Origin: Thoreauomyces humboldtii
Taxonomy: Eukaryota > Chytridiomycota > Chytridiomycetes > Spizellomycetales > Powellomycetaceae
Direction: 5' to 3'
Length of the DNA: 45,408 nt
NCBI GenBank assembly: GCA_027596035.1
Contig: JADGJA010000084.1
Coordinates: 1-45,408 of the forward strand
The position numbers and the translations under genes are program-made. Position 1 is the stretch's first letter, and each line of letters opens with the position of its first letter. This document shows positions 22,587 through 36,335 of the stretch, in pieces. Under the pieces are notes generated by a model. It saw nothing but the letters and a program-made list of their open reading frames with translations. It was not told the origin of the DNA and made no database searches.

Positions 22587-25500
22587 TTAGCACCATGACC
22601 CCCAGCCCCGCCACGCCCGGCCGAGGATGTTGGGATCCGTGGCTTGGTCGATCAAGCACTCAATCTGCTCTTGTACGGTTGCACACTGTACGCCAACTTC
22701 AGAACGCAAACGGCCGCTATTCGTGCCTAATAGCACATCACGCGCTGCACGGAACCATGCCTGGTGGCCGTGACCCCACTGCAACTCCTGCGCCATAAGG
22801 TCTGTGGAAAAGCAACCAGAAAAGTAAGAATGGACTTTCATCTGACAGCGTAGTGAACTGCTTACGAGAAGGGTGTTCGCCGTTGAGCTTGCGTCTGTAA
22901 GAATACACAGTGTTACATTGTCAGGCGTGTGCGCCGTATACCTTGTCCGATATTGGGCAAACTTACTTTGCAATATCTAGCTTCTGCTGCGGATACCACT
23001 CGGGAGGGTTGAGACTGCTCTCCGCAGAACCCAGTATCGCAGAATGACTCTTGCCTTATATACGGTCAGCATGCACCAGGCGCAATAAGGGATCCTTTCT
23101 AATGCATACCTTGCTTTTGCGCCTGGGATATAGCAAACTTACGCCATTCCATGAGCGGTTCTTTGATGAAGATGTTGAGTACGTTAAGAAGCACTTCCTT
23201 TCTGTCGCGCAAAGCTAAGAGGCACCCAGACGGCGGGAAACTGAGCGATCGAGACAATAACTGTAGTGCGAAAGGCAATCCTACCACTCATGGTGTTGAC
23301 CATGGCACCCTTCAGCAACACGTGCGTGCCCAAGGGCTCCATTGCTAGCTCCAGCTGCCGTGTTAGCCGGAAAGGAACCAGTTCAGGGATTGGCAGAACC
23401 TCAGTTGCGGATCTTGACGCGAATCAAAATATGAGAAGCGCCACGTAGCTCAAAGTTAAACGGCCGGACTTACCCGAAAGCGTGACCGAAATCGATGCCA
23501 ATAATTTGGCCACTAAGAATTCTTGGTTAGCATGCAGTCCATGCTGAGATGGTACCGGAAAAAAACTCACGATCCCATATCCACTAAAAAGTTCTCTAAA
23601 TGTCGATCTCCGATCCCTGCAACCTTTTTGCATCAGTATGATTTGAAGAAGCAATGTAAACAACCATCTCACCAAGAAGATAGGAGCACACGCTCAAGGC
23701 GGCGAGGCTCTTGGCAAAAGTTGCTCGGATCAGGAGGAATGCTTCGGGCGACGCAGCCAGTTTGTGCATCCAGTGCCGGAGATAAGGCTCATGCGCCACT
23801 AAGGACCGCATATGATCGGAAACCTTCGCTTGATTTGCTTGTTTGAACATGTTCCCGTACACTGTCCGGCATATGAGTGAATCGTTTGGCGAATCCTGCT
23901 TATGATTATGTTACTCACAATCGCCCAAACCAGCGGCCTTCGTAGTAAAAGAGCTGACGAATGCCTGATGCTTGTTATCTGCACGTGCATAGTCTTCCTT
24001 GGCTCCCGGAATGCTTTCGATGACTTCTTTTAGCGGCTTTGTATTGTCCACCCATTGCAAGATGCCCAGGGTAGTACTCATTGGAACAACCTAAGAAAGC
24101 CCGGTCGAAGTCAGAAAAGCTTTCGTATCGTTACAGGCGCCGACTTTCCTACTTTGTAGGTTCTGAGTGACAAGTCTTGGCATCGAGGATCCTTCGCCAT
24201 GATGCCGTTCATGACCGAAAACATTTCCTGGACTCGTTGGTCCAGGCGAAGGTCCTCGCCTCCCTGGAGGAATTGGGTCAAACAAAGAATGCAGGGAGCC
24301 CTTTCATTACATTCTCCTTCGTACCTTGATCAGCCAGGGGTACAGCTTCTCGTCTGACCCGACGATAATCAGTCGCTTGGGTCGACGAATGGAACCCATG
24401 ACGAGAACCTCCGAATGGAATCCAGCGATTTTAACGTGCTGATCCAGCCGTGGCTTTGTAGAGCCGTTGTATTGACCGGGAATCTCGATTTCCTGGAAGC
24501 GTTGCAAAGGAAATGATCAGCAATTCTGTCGAAGGTTGCCGAAAGCTCGCCGCTTTGCCAACCTCCGTGTGATCGCAAGCTGTGAAGGAAGCTAGCCATG
24601 GTGAATAGCGTTTGAGCGCCACCATACCCCCGGGAGGTAGGGCTTCCTTGCCATCGATGTTCTTGCGATAATAATCTTGTACCTCCCGCCAGTTCTTCGC
24701 GCTCATACTTGGAATCTTCCCACCGTCTTTTCCTGTTCGTAACCGTCAGCAAGTGTTGTCAGTGAAACATCACGCACCCTGCTTCATACCACATAGCTTG
24801 AAAATGCCAGCAGCGTGGCGAGATGCGAACCCACGTCCAACATCTCCCGTCGAAGAATCGGTAGTCAGGCAGTATAAGCTCATCTCTTGGAAGGCAGCCA
24901 TGATACCAGAAGCTGTCTTTCCTTCTGCGCGCAGCATCGCGTCCGTACGAGCTATCCAGTCCTTAAATGTGTGAAGCGGCTCCGTCAAACGTCGAAGTTC
25001 GGACTGGAACTTTTGCAGAAGCGGCGCATCTACAAGCGCTTTGATCTGCAAGATAGATCGTTCCTTCGTGCGCGACTCAGAATCGGAGCCAAAGGAGTAT
25101 TGCTCACTCGATATCGACAGCGGGAAGTAAAGGGCTGCAGGGTAGTCCCTCGCGACCTGAGCGATGACAGGAAGTAACGCAGTTGCACTCGCTTTGTCCA
25201 GAAGTGCTGTCATTTGTGGAAGCCACCGCAAGAATGTCCATGACGGAATCAGTTGTGCGTGAGTTTCAAATTCCGCCGCTATTGCCGGGAACTGCTCCAA
25301 TAGCTGCAGTAGTCGAGGGAAGAGCTCGATTCCAGTAGCATTGCCGGTTTTCATTGCTGTCAAAGTGTTGATTGTCAACTCCCTTGCGTACAAACTTCCA
25401 TCGAGCTCAGCAGTCTGTCACGAAAAGATCAGGTACCGTTGCCTTGCACGCGAAGAGCGATAGCCCGAAACATTACCTCAGATTCTAGCTCAGTTTCATC

Positions 25501-28500
25501 TACTTTTCGCAGCACCTTGTCGCAGTGGGAAGCCAGGTGTAGACTGTGACCGATGGTGCGGTCAAGGTGAAGAGCTTCACGGAGAAGGTCAAAGCAACGT
25601 GTGCGAGCGAAAGTTACAAGCGTAGAAATTTCTGTAATCTTCTGATGGCCAGTTGCCTTGGCAGCACGCTGCACATACTTGTTTGCGAGAAACAAGGGTC
25701 CTGCCACCGGGTTTTCTAAACAAGTCTGCCACACGTGACCGAACATACGCCCTTCCAAATCGCGGAATCGAGCTCTTTCCGCGGGGTTCAGCTCATCGAT
25801 GTTATCCTGGTCAAGAGCAGCGTGAGTAATGATCACCGACAAGCATTCTGTTCCGTTAAATACCTGATAGTAATTGAAGGTACCTATCGTCTGGCTAGCC
25901 AAGTCTGTTTGATCTTCAACCTGAAGATAAGGGAGTCGGGCAAATGCTAGCTTGAGCGTGGCGTAGGTAGAGGCAGAATCGAACTTTTTGAGGTTGAGGG
26001 TGTAACGTGTCGCTACAAAGAAATTATGCTGTTTCCGCGCTGCCTTCTGCATCATCTGGTTTGACTCTGCTAGGGCAAGTTCAAAGACTGCGCGATTGAT
26101 GTCTAGATTGGGCGTAGAGGCAACCGTGTTCGTGATCAGCTTTCTGTTCAGCATGACATCTTCCCAGGTCGGCATCGCATCTTTCAGCAGCGAGGGTTGT
26201 CGAGCTGCCCAGCCGTGAAGTAGTAGTGTCGGGTCCAAACTGCCGGATCCCTTTCCCTGAGCCCAATCTGCGAAAGCTTGAATCTCGACAAGAACCTGAA
26301 GAGGAGATAATTTGGAGAGTCTCGCTTCATAGGCGAGGGGATGGACACCTCCAAAGGATGAGAGAAACGTTTCGAGAGCCTGCTGGCTATAATGGCGAGC
26401 GCGGTTGAGGTCACCCTGCGACAGCATCAACAAAGAAAGATCTATTACGAGAGCAAGTGTTAAAGCTGACAATGTCTCGTGCAGCTTCACCCGGTCTCAC
26501 CCTTCAAATGCCTCGTTTCCAAGATATGTCTATCGGGAATAAATCATTAGCGGGTGCAATCGAAAAGCGGCAACAGCCACAAAACTCTCACCTTTTTCTG
26601 GGATTGCCCACAGCTGAATTCACGAATGTAGACAAAGCATTCTCCTGATGTCGGAGCTCAGCGCGAAAGTATAACCTCAAGTACGGTTCTTGAAACTCAT
26701 CATCCCACAGTTGCGAGAGGTCATCCGAGACTGAGTTATTCACATAGTTCGTCAAGGCATCCCATGAGCCCAGATTATCCAAGCAGTCTCCTTCTCCGGT
26801 ATGGCAGATATCGCGCTGGTAGAACGTGTAAGCCATTGGCATCATACAAAGCGGTACGTTGGAAACGGTACCTCCGTCGCTCCCAACTCGGAACCTCCAG
26901 CCAAAACTTCTGTGTACATTTTAAGAGCCTGCTCGTAAAGTTTCGAGGACTCTGCCGCCGTCGCTTCTAAAATAGGATTGAAAGTAAGCCTATGAGGAAG
27001 ACCGAGGTCCCTTAAACATTTCCTCTGACCTTTAACGAGCACATCTGACGAAATGCGGTGTTCAACGATCGCTCGATAGATGTCCAAGTTCGCCAGAGAT
27101 TTGTACAACCTCGCAAGATACAGCCATGTTCCTTTCTGTTGGCTGTTTTCGGTAGAATGCGAGGTTCGTGCCCGCTTCGATGCTAATTAATTGTTGTCAG
27201 TCGGAAGAAGCCGGTCATAACAATAACCGGACTTACCGGGCGGGTGAGCTTCTGAAACACACTTTTCTCTGAGGTTTGGGCGCTTCAGCAAGTATTAACC
27301 GGTGAAGAAGTCAGGAGGTGTTTCTTACAATAAGAGGATACCCAAATGGCTGTTTGAGCTTTGCTCGCTAGCACGGTAAACAGCACTAGGAATTGCTACT
27401 GGCGCAGACATCTGACTCATCGTACGCAGGATGGCTGCCATGACTGGAGTTGAAAAGTCGATTGAGTTCTTCAGGATCCGTTGTAGAGAAGTGGCGATGG
27501 TATCCCTGTACACGTCGACATCGACCTGAAAATAAGTCACCTTAGTTAGAACGATACTTGGGCAATCCCATAGCAGGAGACTCCCGTACCATTCCCGAGT
27601 AGTTCTCTGCACCGTCATAAAGTCTGGCAATAATCGAACTCAAAACATGTTGTGCAATGTCCGGATCACGGATCGCCAGGCTCCTCAACGGATCTATAAT
27701 CTCCTTGTTCTCGATTTCGATATCAGGGAGGTCTCCGACTCGATACTTTCTCGCCAAGACCACTGTGTTCGCTCGGATTGCTTTTTGCTGCTGTTCGCTC
27801 CGCGCCTGATTACGGCGTATTCGATCAGCTTGGTTTGCAAAATGCCGATGTGTATCGGCAATGGTGGCGTACTTTCGCCTGGACCGCGCCGGGCCCAAAG
27901 CGCTGGCGTCCTCCCCGACGCTCGCAGAAAAAGCCCCAGAGATCTCAGACCCTGCCTGGGAAAGCGTGTCGCGGGCTTGGAGAGGATTCATGTCCAAAGT
28001 CAGAGACCACGCGACTTGCTGAGTTGCTCTCACTTGCTCAGAGCCGGGCCGCTGTGAACCGAGACTATCGCCAATAGTAGCCTGAGTGGCGGCGAAGATG
28101 GGTTGCATCGATCCTCCTCCACCCCAGGAGCAGTCGATATGTGCATCCACGAAGGTGGCATCAGGCAACCCGCTATCGAACTTACAACAACCGTCGGAGA
28201 AGTTAGCATAGTGAAGATGATATTTGAAGACTTTAACAAAGCAAATGGGAAAGAAATGCATACCAGTTGTGCACTGTATTGAGGAGACTGCTGAGTAGCT
28301 CCAAGTAAAAATGATGATGTGAAACTCAAGTATGAGCTCTCGCTCTCGGGTTCATAAAGGCGCAGCAGCGTTTGAGTCTTTTCGAAAATGTCAACGTTTT
28401 CCATGTTAGGATCGTTGCTTAGGTAGGCAAGCACTCCGTTTCTGATGTCATCATTAGGATCGTTGGACCCGGCCAAAAGTCCTATTCTGACTTGACGACT

Positions 28501-31500
28501 GAGCTGGCCATCCTTGTCCAAATGTTCGTGCAGTTTCTGCAGAAGAGAGTAATACGCCTGCCGGCATTTTTCCGAACTCGAGCCAGTAAAAGTTCTTATA
28601 ATAGCCGGAAGAAAAGTCTTGATCTGTCCTGGCGAGAGCTTCGACGAGATATTGTACAGAGTTATCAACACGAGCCTCTGAGTCTCTTCGTCTCGTTGTT
28701 GTATCAGGTCCATCAACTTCTTGGCTCGGAAGTCCTCGAAGAAACCCTCAATTTGCGGAGCATAGGATGACAAAGCGTATAGACAGCGAGCTCGAGTTTT
28801 GCCAGCGAGGCGTGGCAAAACGAAGAGGAGCTGCTGGGAGTAGTCTTTCATGATATCCGGATAACCCACGCTGAGACTGGCCAGAGTCAGTACGAACCGA
28901 TCCTGATCGGCCGGTGAGCCTCGCACGCCGTTAAGAGACTGGAGCTTTTTATGCAAGTCTTCCAAAACGTCTGCGACCAATGGTGACCCGTTCCTCAGGG
29001 CGTAAGCCACCCATTTTCCGACGACCTCGGCTGCAGAACCGTAAACTTCCTTCCGGGGATGTCCCATTAACGAGATACACGATTTCCAAATGTCGTATTC
29101 TGACATAACACCGTTGCCCAGGCCACGAATATCAAATGGGCTGAGGTTATGGAAAATGAAGACTGAAGTGAGGTAAGCTCCAGAAAGATTCTCTCTCTTT
29201 TCGGTACTGCAAAGCAATTGGTAGATTTCGTTTGTCGGGGGCACTACCAGTGTGGGCCACATGTCGACAAAGTAGGAGATGATATTCAGGTGACGCTTGA
29301 TCTGAGCGAGAGAGGGTGAGACCGTAGCTGATTTAACTAACGCCTCAATCATGCGGTAAATGAGGGCCCGCGACTCCTTTGTGTCTGCGGGCACGATAGC
29401 TTGAGAATTTCCGTTAGAGCCCCATTCAAGCAGCAATGCCGATAACCTTTCGACAAATGGCGAAATTGTTTCGCTGTAATCTCGATGGTCGGCCACCAGA
29501 GACGCAATGGGCTTCCACCAGTCGTTTGCATACGGTTTGAATACCTGGGGCACGTTCAAAACCAGCGCCCCCAAAAATAACCGTACGTTTAATGGCGAAT
29601 TGCTGTTGCTTGTCTTCTCGAAAAGTTCGTTCATCCATCCGGGAGCCTTTGCTTTGGAAGTACCATCGTCATTGGCGCTCAGGCGCTTAATAGCAGTCAC
29701 GATCTTCCGCATGCATGAACTATGCGAAAGCAACATATCTGGTATATAATCATCGGTGGGACTAGAAAACGCGGAGGCGAAATCCATCGTCTGCATATCT
29801 TCCGGGTTTTGCGATTGCACACTCAAGCCGACGCTGCTTGCGATAGTCATCGTAGTTGTCTGACTGAGGCTGCTTTCAGTCAAGTACTGAGAAGCGAGAT
29901 ATTGCCCATTAGTTCGCTTGTTCGCAAAAGCACCGCCAGTCAACAACGAGTTTAGGGCTTCCGTGAGGTCCATTTTTGGGTCAATAATATTGGTCCAGTG
30001 GTGCTCCTTCTTTGCCGGGTTCTCCTTGAAAAGAAACGCAGTGCAGAAAGTTTGAAGCTTCTCGCTTTGCGTGGACAATATGACGGCGGCAAGAGCATTA
30101 TATGCTGCCTGGTGGTAGCCTCGTCGAAGAACCACAACATCCGAAGGTTCCTCATCTGTCGCTTCATTTTTGGCAGCGTTGGCAAGTTTTATCAAGTCCA
30201 TCGAGAGCTCTTTGCCGGTCTTGGGTGTTCCATCGCAATAGGCTTTGACTACATCCCCGTCCGCCGCGTGAACATCTTTAACTTCAAGGCGGGTGTAGCA
30301 CAGGTCCAAGAGCTCAAAGCAACCTGCTTTCGCAAGAAGCTGGTCCTTCACCTTCCCGGATTGCGTTCCTGCCAGCAATGTCATGATGTCTTTCACGTTG
30401 CCTGAGAAGAAGTCTCGTACAAGGGTAGGCGGAGCGACATTTAGGAGGGGGCTCAGGGTCTGAGATACAACATTACGACGCAGAGAAGCTGGTAGGGTAG
30501 AGTCTCGATAGTATTCTTGCAATGTGTGCAGGAGCTCGCGCACTTCCGAAAACTGCGGTTTTGCGCCAGCTAGTTTGATGCTCCTCGTTAAAACCGCGGC
30601 GAATGGATGAGTTGAGGAACGGCACACGTGTGGTATCAAGATTCTCACCAAAACTGCGGCGTTGGATGTCTCTAAAGCAGTGATCAACATTTGCATAGAC
30701 GTTTCGTACTCAGTCAAGGTCGATCCGGGTTGTAAGTCACTCGGGTTCACAGGAAATTGGTTGGCCACAATCTCCCTCAGCCGCTGCTCGATCTTTGAGG
30801 TTTCTGCTCCGACGCCCAAAAGCGGCGGAAGGATGCTGAGCACATCGTTCAGGACGGATAAAGGAGACTGAGGGTTCAGCAGAGAGACGTAGATATCTCT
30901 CAGCGCGTTTGCAAATGCAGGGTTCTGCGGACGGGTAAGCAGCGTGGGGTCAAGGCGGAGAAGCTTTGTACATAGCCTGAGGAGATCCGAGACTTCAAAT
31001 ACATCCGCCACCGTTCGAACCAAAGCGTCGTGGCGGACCAACTCCGTAATAAAGGTCTCGCAAGTCTTCGGGTCCGTAAGCTTATTCATTAGCAGGAAAT
31101 CCGGGATGCCCTGCAAAATCTCATTGGCCATCGGGCTGCCCAAGTTCCACCCGATGAGGTCGCCCGAGATCTTGAAGTTTCGTGCGAGCCACGGATTAAG
31201 TGAGCGACCGTAAGCTTGATAAAAAGCTTTGGAGAGTTCAACGTTCTCCCGTTTTTCAAGACCGAGAAGCTCGAGCAACACCCTGTCCTTCAAGCGTGGC
31301 TCCTTTAAGCAGAAGGTCAGAAGCTCGCCCACCAGCATATCAGTCATCGGATCTCTTGCATCTGCTAAACCCAGAACAAGCTTGTAGGCATCTTCTGTGA
31401 TGCGACAAGATGTCTCGGAGCAAAGCCGTTCAAGTAGTCCAGCTGTCTGAAGCTGTTGCAGGCCGGAAATGCTTTGAGCAAGGGCGCTCCGATTTCGCGA

Positions 31501-34500
31501 ATCCTTCCAGTCAATTTTAGCCAGATCTGAATACTCCGACTGATACACTTCTCCAAGCTGCTGCATCATAAGTCGGGACCATTTCGGCTCCAGTTTTTTA
31601 CGCAAAAGTATCATGAGAGCGACCATTTGCGCAGGTAGGTGTCGCTTGATCTCCTGACTCTCGAGTGCAAATCCAACGGAAGCCGGACGAAATACACAGA
31701 CGGCAGTTAGTTGGAAGACCCGGGGGCTCCAAAGATCATCAAGCGCTGACTGCTCCGACGTTTTTGTGAGGATGCTTTGCAGGAAGGTAAATGTCTTTAC
31801 AATTGCTATAGAGCGACGCTCGTTGCCTTGAAGTCGCTCGGTGGCGTTGGTACCTTCGGTGTTACTCGGAGCCGTAGCATGGGCTTCGATGAAAAAACCT
31901 ATGCTTTGCATCACGCATGAGCTGCAAAGAAGAGTGCCTGCGTCAAGGAGCTGCGCATCCATCAGGAAGGCGTAGCCGTTCACGCAGGTTGTGTAACAAT
32001 TTATCCAGCGCTTCATTGCTATGCTGTGAAACGTGGCATCTCTCGGGATGTCGCGGAGATCCTTTTCAAGGATGTTTCTGACATAACTGTCATCGGCCTG
32101 CAAACGTGCTTGGAGCCACTTCCTCGAAGCCTGGTCACGCGGCCCGGTTGAAGTAGAGGACAGATCCATGAACAGCTGCATCATATACTGGGAGTAATTG
32201 ATCTCGGGTCGCCCGATTTCTGCGAAAACCCAAGATATTAGACCGCCCATATCCATCGTTTGCAAGGCGTCCACCTTCCTGCGAAGCTTGGTTGCGCGCT
32301 GGAAGACGTCCGTTTTCCGCTTCAAAATCTTCACGAAATGATTTATGGCTTTCATGCCCTCCTTTCGAGTCCCATGCGCAGAGTCATCGTCCTCCGCAAG
32401 CCGCAGACTAATCAGCAGGTTGTATATGATCTCGATGGTGAACTGATCTACTATCGCGTCCTCTTCCCTGAGAGTGCGGTAGATTTTGTTGAACGCGGTT
32501 GCACCACCCAGTCGCCTGTCCGCATTTGCATGTGAGAGCAGCTGATACAGTCTTTTGAGGACAGACTTTACATTCATGGAATTCTTGCGGTCTTGCTCCT
32601 TGACTGTGTGTTTAATCGACCATACGATGAACTCGCGGACACAGTCGCTAGCGAAAGCTCGAAGTGCTCCGTCGCTAACGCTAATAGCCTCGAGACAGGT
32701 GTTCAGCATAGCCATCGTCTCCGGGTTCTCGGCTTTGGAATTTTTGGTGAGCCAGTGGATAATTTGAAATACCAGAGGGTGAAAAAGGTCTTTCGTGACC
32801 CGTTCAGGATCGATCGCCAGACGGAGGAGCGCAGGGAAGACCTTGCCGTAAAGCTTGTGGAAAGGACTTTTTTTGACCTCTTCGGATCGACCTGTATTGG
32901 TCAAATGCTTCGCAGACCGACCTATCATCAGGATTACGCAGGCATGAAAGAGCTCGGTAGCGGCAACTTTCGTTTGTCGGTCGGGTGAGCTTTCGGCCAA
33001 TTCCATGATACGTGGCAGCATGTCGTCCAAGTGAATTTTGCAGAGGATTTCCTTGAATGGAACGTCAAAGCCTAATCGTTTCTCGGTGTCCCAAGCAACA
33101 ACTTGCTCTTTGTTCCACGCTTGGCCAAGCACCAACCGGTTATCCCCTCCGATGTTGCCTAGAAGGATGGCAATTCTGGTGCGGATGGTCTTGTACTGTG
33201 CGCGATTCTCAGACATGTTCTGCATCATTGCGAACCGGTTTCGGCTCTCGGCAAGCCTTCTCATGTCGAAACGCGCGCCAATAGCAGGTTTCCGGGGTTT
33301 GCGGACGGCGCCAGCTTCCACAGAGTCGGGTTGCCCGGAGTCCAATACCAGATAGTCAGCAAATACCGGGAGGACTCGTTGGTACATAGGCGTCAATGCA
33401 TCACGTGGCAACTCCACGATCCAGCGCTCCAGGGCATCAAGGGCGTTCTCGGCTAAGGAAGGGTAGGATAGACCAAGTCGCAAAGCGGTAGCAAGCGGCT
33501 CGGTGAGCCCAGAGGTGGATATAAGGTCTGCGGGGCAGGCTAGTATCAAGCGCAAAGATCCCGCGAGCATGTCATCTTTCAGGACTGCAGACCGAAGTGC
33601 CACTTGCTTCATATAGCTTGTAAAGAGGAGATATGCAGACTTTTGCTGGCTTGTCGCTTGCGGCGAGACTTCCTGAACGTTTCCTTCGCGGTCTCCACGG
33701 GTTGCCGGTTCAAGAGCGTCTTGGAAAAAGTTAAGCGTATCCGACATCTTAAATACAATGCTAAGCAGGACATGGAAACTGCTGATTAGGGGGTTTTGCA
33801 GAGCGAGTTCGATCCAAGTATCTCCCATGATGTAGATCCACTGCGGAAACCTGCGCTTGTAGATATTTGAAAGGAAACGATCCATAAATTGCGTGAAGTT
33901 CGTGAGAACGCCGACATCAATGGGATTCTCGGCAATGGCGGTTTCAAATGCTGTGTCTTCATCCCCGTCATCTTCCTTGATGTTAAGGTTAAGATTGCGA
34001 GGCACTTGAAGGCATGCATTCATAACTTCATCATAGAGCATGATTGCAAACTCTTCCTCGATTGAAGGACCTTCCATTGATGATGAGGTTGAGGACGGGC
34101 GAAAGAGCTGCGACCAGAAGTTCATGTAGTCCTCAAAGGCGAATTGTGTGTCTTCCATGGCGGCGTTCGGATTAGAACAGGTGCACGTGACCAGAACGGC
34201 CTCATAGGCGATGGATGACCAGATCGCTCTCCCGGCAGGACCGGATGTGAAGAGGGCAAGAAGTAATTTCCGTAGAGCCGTGGCAGAAAGTCCTTGATAG
34301 GCAGAGCTCATCATAGGGTATCTAATCAACAGATTCTTGGCCAAGTCGCCTGATATAGAAGACAGAAGTAAGTGCATATATACTACTTAGTCATGAATTT
34401 CTCAGAAAATTTACCTATAGCAGTGGAAAGGTTCTTGCCCACCGCCTTCACTTGTGGCACCAGACACGCATACGCTTCAAAGAACGAAGGAAGATAAACA

Positions 34501-36086
34501 CTCGCGTCTTGAGAGGTTCTGACGCTGGGTGGCGGGTTAATCGTTTGCGGGAACAGATGCGCTCATAGAATGGAACTTACTCCGTTATCAAAAGGGTATA
34601 CGACTTCTTTGTGATTTCTCTGATAATGGACTCCAGGTCTTCAGAAGTGGCTAGTCCTTGGCATGCGAGAGCAAAGTAACCATAACTCCGGACGGCAAGA
34701 GATACATCTTTATAGGAGCCCGCTTCTGCATGCATCATTTCACCAAAGCGTGTCATGAACCACTAAAGGGATGCAAATGAGCTGGAAGCAATAAATAGTA
34801 ATGTGGTGAATTGATGAGGTTCTCACCCAGAAAAGCTGCTTAGCACCAGCTAACGGTCCATCAGGAGTATGAAGGGTAGACACGAGCGTGACGAGAAAGG
34901 CGTCCATAGCTCGATATCCTAGTTTAGAAACGTCGGGGTTTTTCGTATTGCATGCTCCCTTCAGATCCCCGTATATGTCTCGGGCCTGAGCGTATAACCA
35001 TTCGCGAAAGTTTGTGGCATGATTCGCAAACAGTTGGAGAGCCGCAGTAGGGACGGCATATCTCTTCATATTGCTGGCAGTTTCTGGATTCTGTGAGAAA
35101 CAATCAGAAAGTATTCGGGAAGGTTGGAGGCGGACAAGGCGGCCGCACCAGCATTTCCATAATCCGTTTGCAATGTGCGAAGATGGCCGCGTTATTCAGA
35201 TCGACCGAAGTGAACATCAGATCGTCAAGGCCTCGAAGAGCACCTTCTACGAAGGCAAGACTTGGTTCCTTCCCTACGTGGAACAGTGTCTCGATGCTCT
35301 GAAGAAGAAAGCTTTGCAGTTGCATCACAGCTCCCAGCGACGATTCCCCGAAGGTCTTCCAATGAAAGCGACAAATGGAACCAAGAGTTTGGAGAATCGC
35401 TCCTTTGACGGATGCCTGTAGCTTGGTCTGTTGTTGCTTGTATGCACCAAAGTAGCTGCAACAAAAATGCATTTTTGAGCTTCTTCGCTTGCCCATTGTC
35501 TGTAATCCCTCCTCGACTCACAAGCTGAACATCTTCGCTATATCAAGCTGCTCCAGATCCGCAGCGCGCGTTCGTGTATCGATCAGCACCGCTAGAGGAG
35601 AAAAGGTCGCGTCGCGGCACTTTGCTGACTTGGTCGCTTCAAAGGCTACCTGACACAAAGTCTGGAAATCTGGGAGTTTGGCATGTTGTCTTCACTCATG
35701 GGACATGCGTAAACGGACCTGAATTTCGCCTGTATAACTCCTAACTGCATCGGGGACGTCTGCCATGAAGCGCGCCAGGGCAGTACACAGTATAGCTTGT
35801 GCATCGTCATGCTCCTTATGTCCTCGAGACAAACGCACAAACCGCAAAAGCCCGTTTTCCCGATCAAATATCAGAGCGGTTGCCAGAGCTATAGGGACAC
35901 AGATGAGACTTGATGGACGGTACTGAAATCTTCATAGTGCAGTCTCAACTGACCGTAGTCTGCCTTGTCAAGGTCTGCAATGGCCGCTGCTGTGTCCTCC
36001 GCAGACCCTTTCGTTGCCGCAAGTTTCGCTCCAGGTGCCAGCGCCGCATTAAGCACCGTCAGAGATCTTCGCACTGCCTCAGCCAT
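22587..36086 (-). CDS. PRKDC: DNA-dependent protein kinase catalytic subunit (DNA-PKcs)
   Basis: A 13.5-kb gene encoding by rough addition about 4,000 residues (human about 4,128). DNA-PKcs is the Ku-recruited PI3K-like kinase of non-homologous end joining. One giant exon (about 34366-28274) encodes HEAT-type alpha-solenoid. Then come the linker with [17 protein letters not shown] (about 27700-27740), a FAT domain (about 26490-24780, with [16 protein letters not shown]) and the kinase: [18 protein letters not shown] (24360-24420), [10 protein letters not shown] (exon 24263-24153), VVPMSTTLG (from 24090), catalytic loop [10 protein letters not shown] (exon 23616-23571), [10 protein letters not shown] (exon 23512-23474), then [11 protein letters not shown]. 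The FATC tail [20 protein letters not shown] is almost the animal DNA-PKcs C-terminus and separates it from ATM, ATR, TOR and TRRAP. All kinase motifs are intact. The first exon is probably 36086-35924, followed by a very short (35-nt) intron that is uncertain. The full exon map was not completed. Confidence 0.93.
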
Positions 36087-36335
36087 GGAGCCTCAGCAGG
36101 TTGGTCGTCTTGAAGAATTGAAGATGCCTCTGCCCGTGGGAAAGGCCCCACAAACTTTTTGACGAGAGGTCACCGTTTGCCAATGACTCATGAGATTGAT
36201 AAATCCCGAAAAGGCATGCAGTGACCTGCACAGCCATCAGAAGTCGCGAGTCATCGCACGAATCCGAAAAGGCTCGAACGAGCCCAAGCATCTCGCCTTG
36301 TGCCGGCAGTTGTTTGCTCCGCTCACTGGACCGTC
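36087..36335. promoter_or_regulatory. Bidirectional promoter region of DNA-PKcs and PEX12
   Basis: 249 bp between divergent start codons. No recognised motif seen. Confidence 0.5.

Noticed and set aside
35071..35421. 116-residue plus-strand frame opposite DNA-PKcs
   Set aside because: A shadow of the DNA-PKcs exon on the minus strand; no features of its own.
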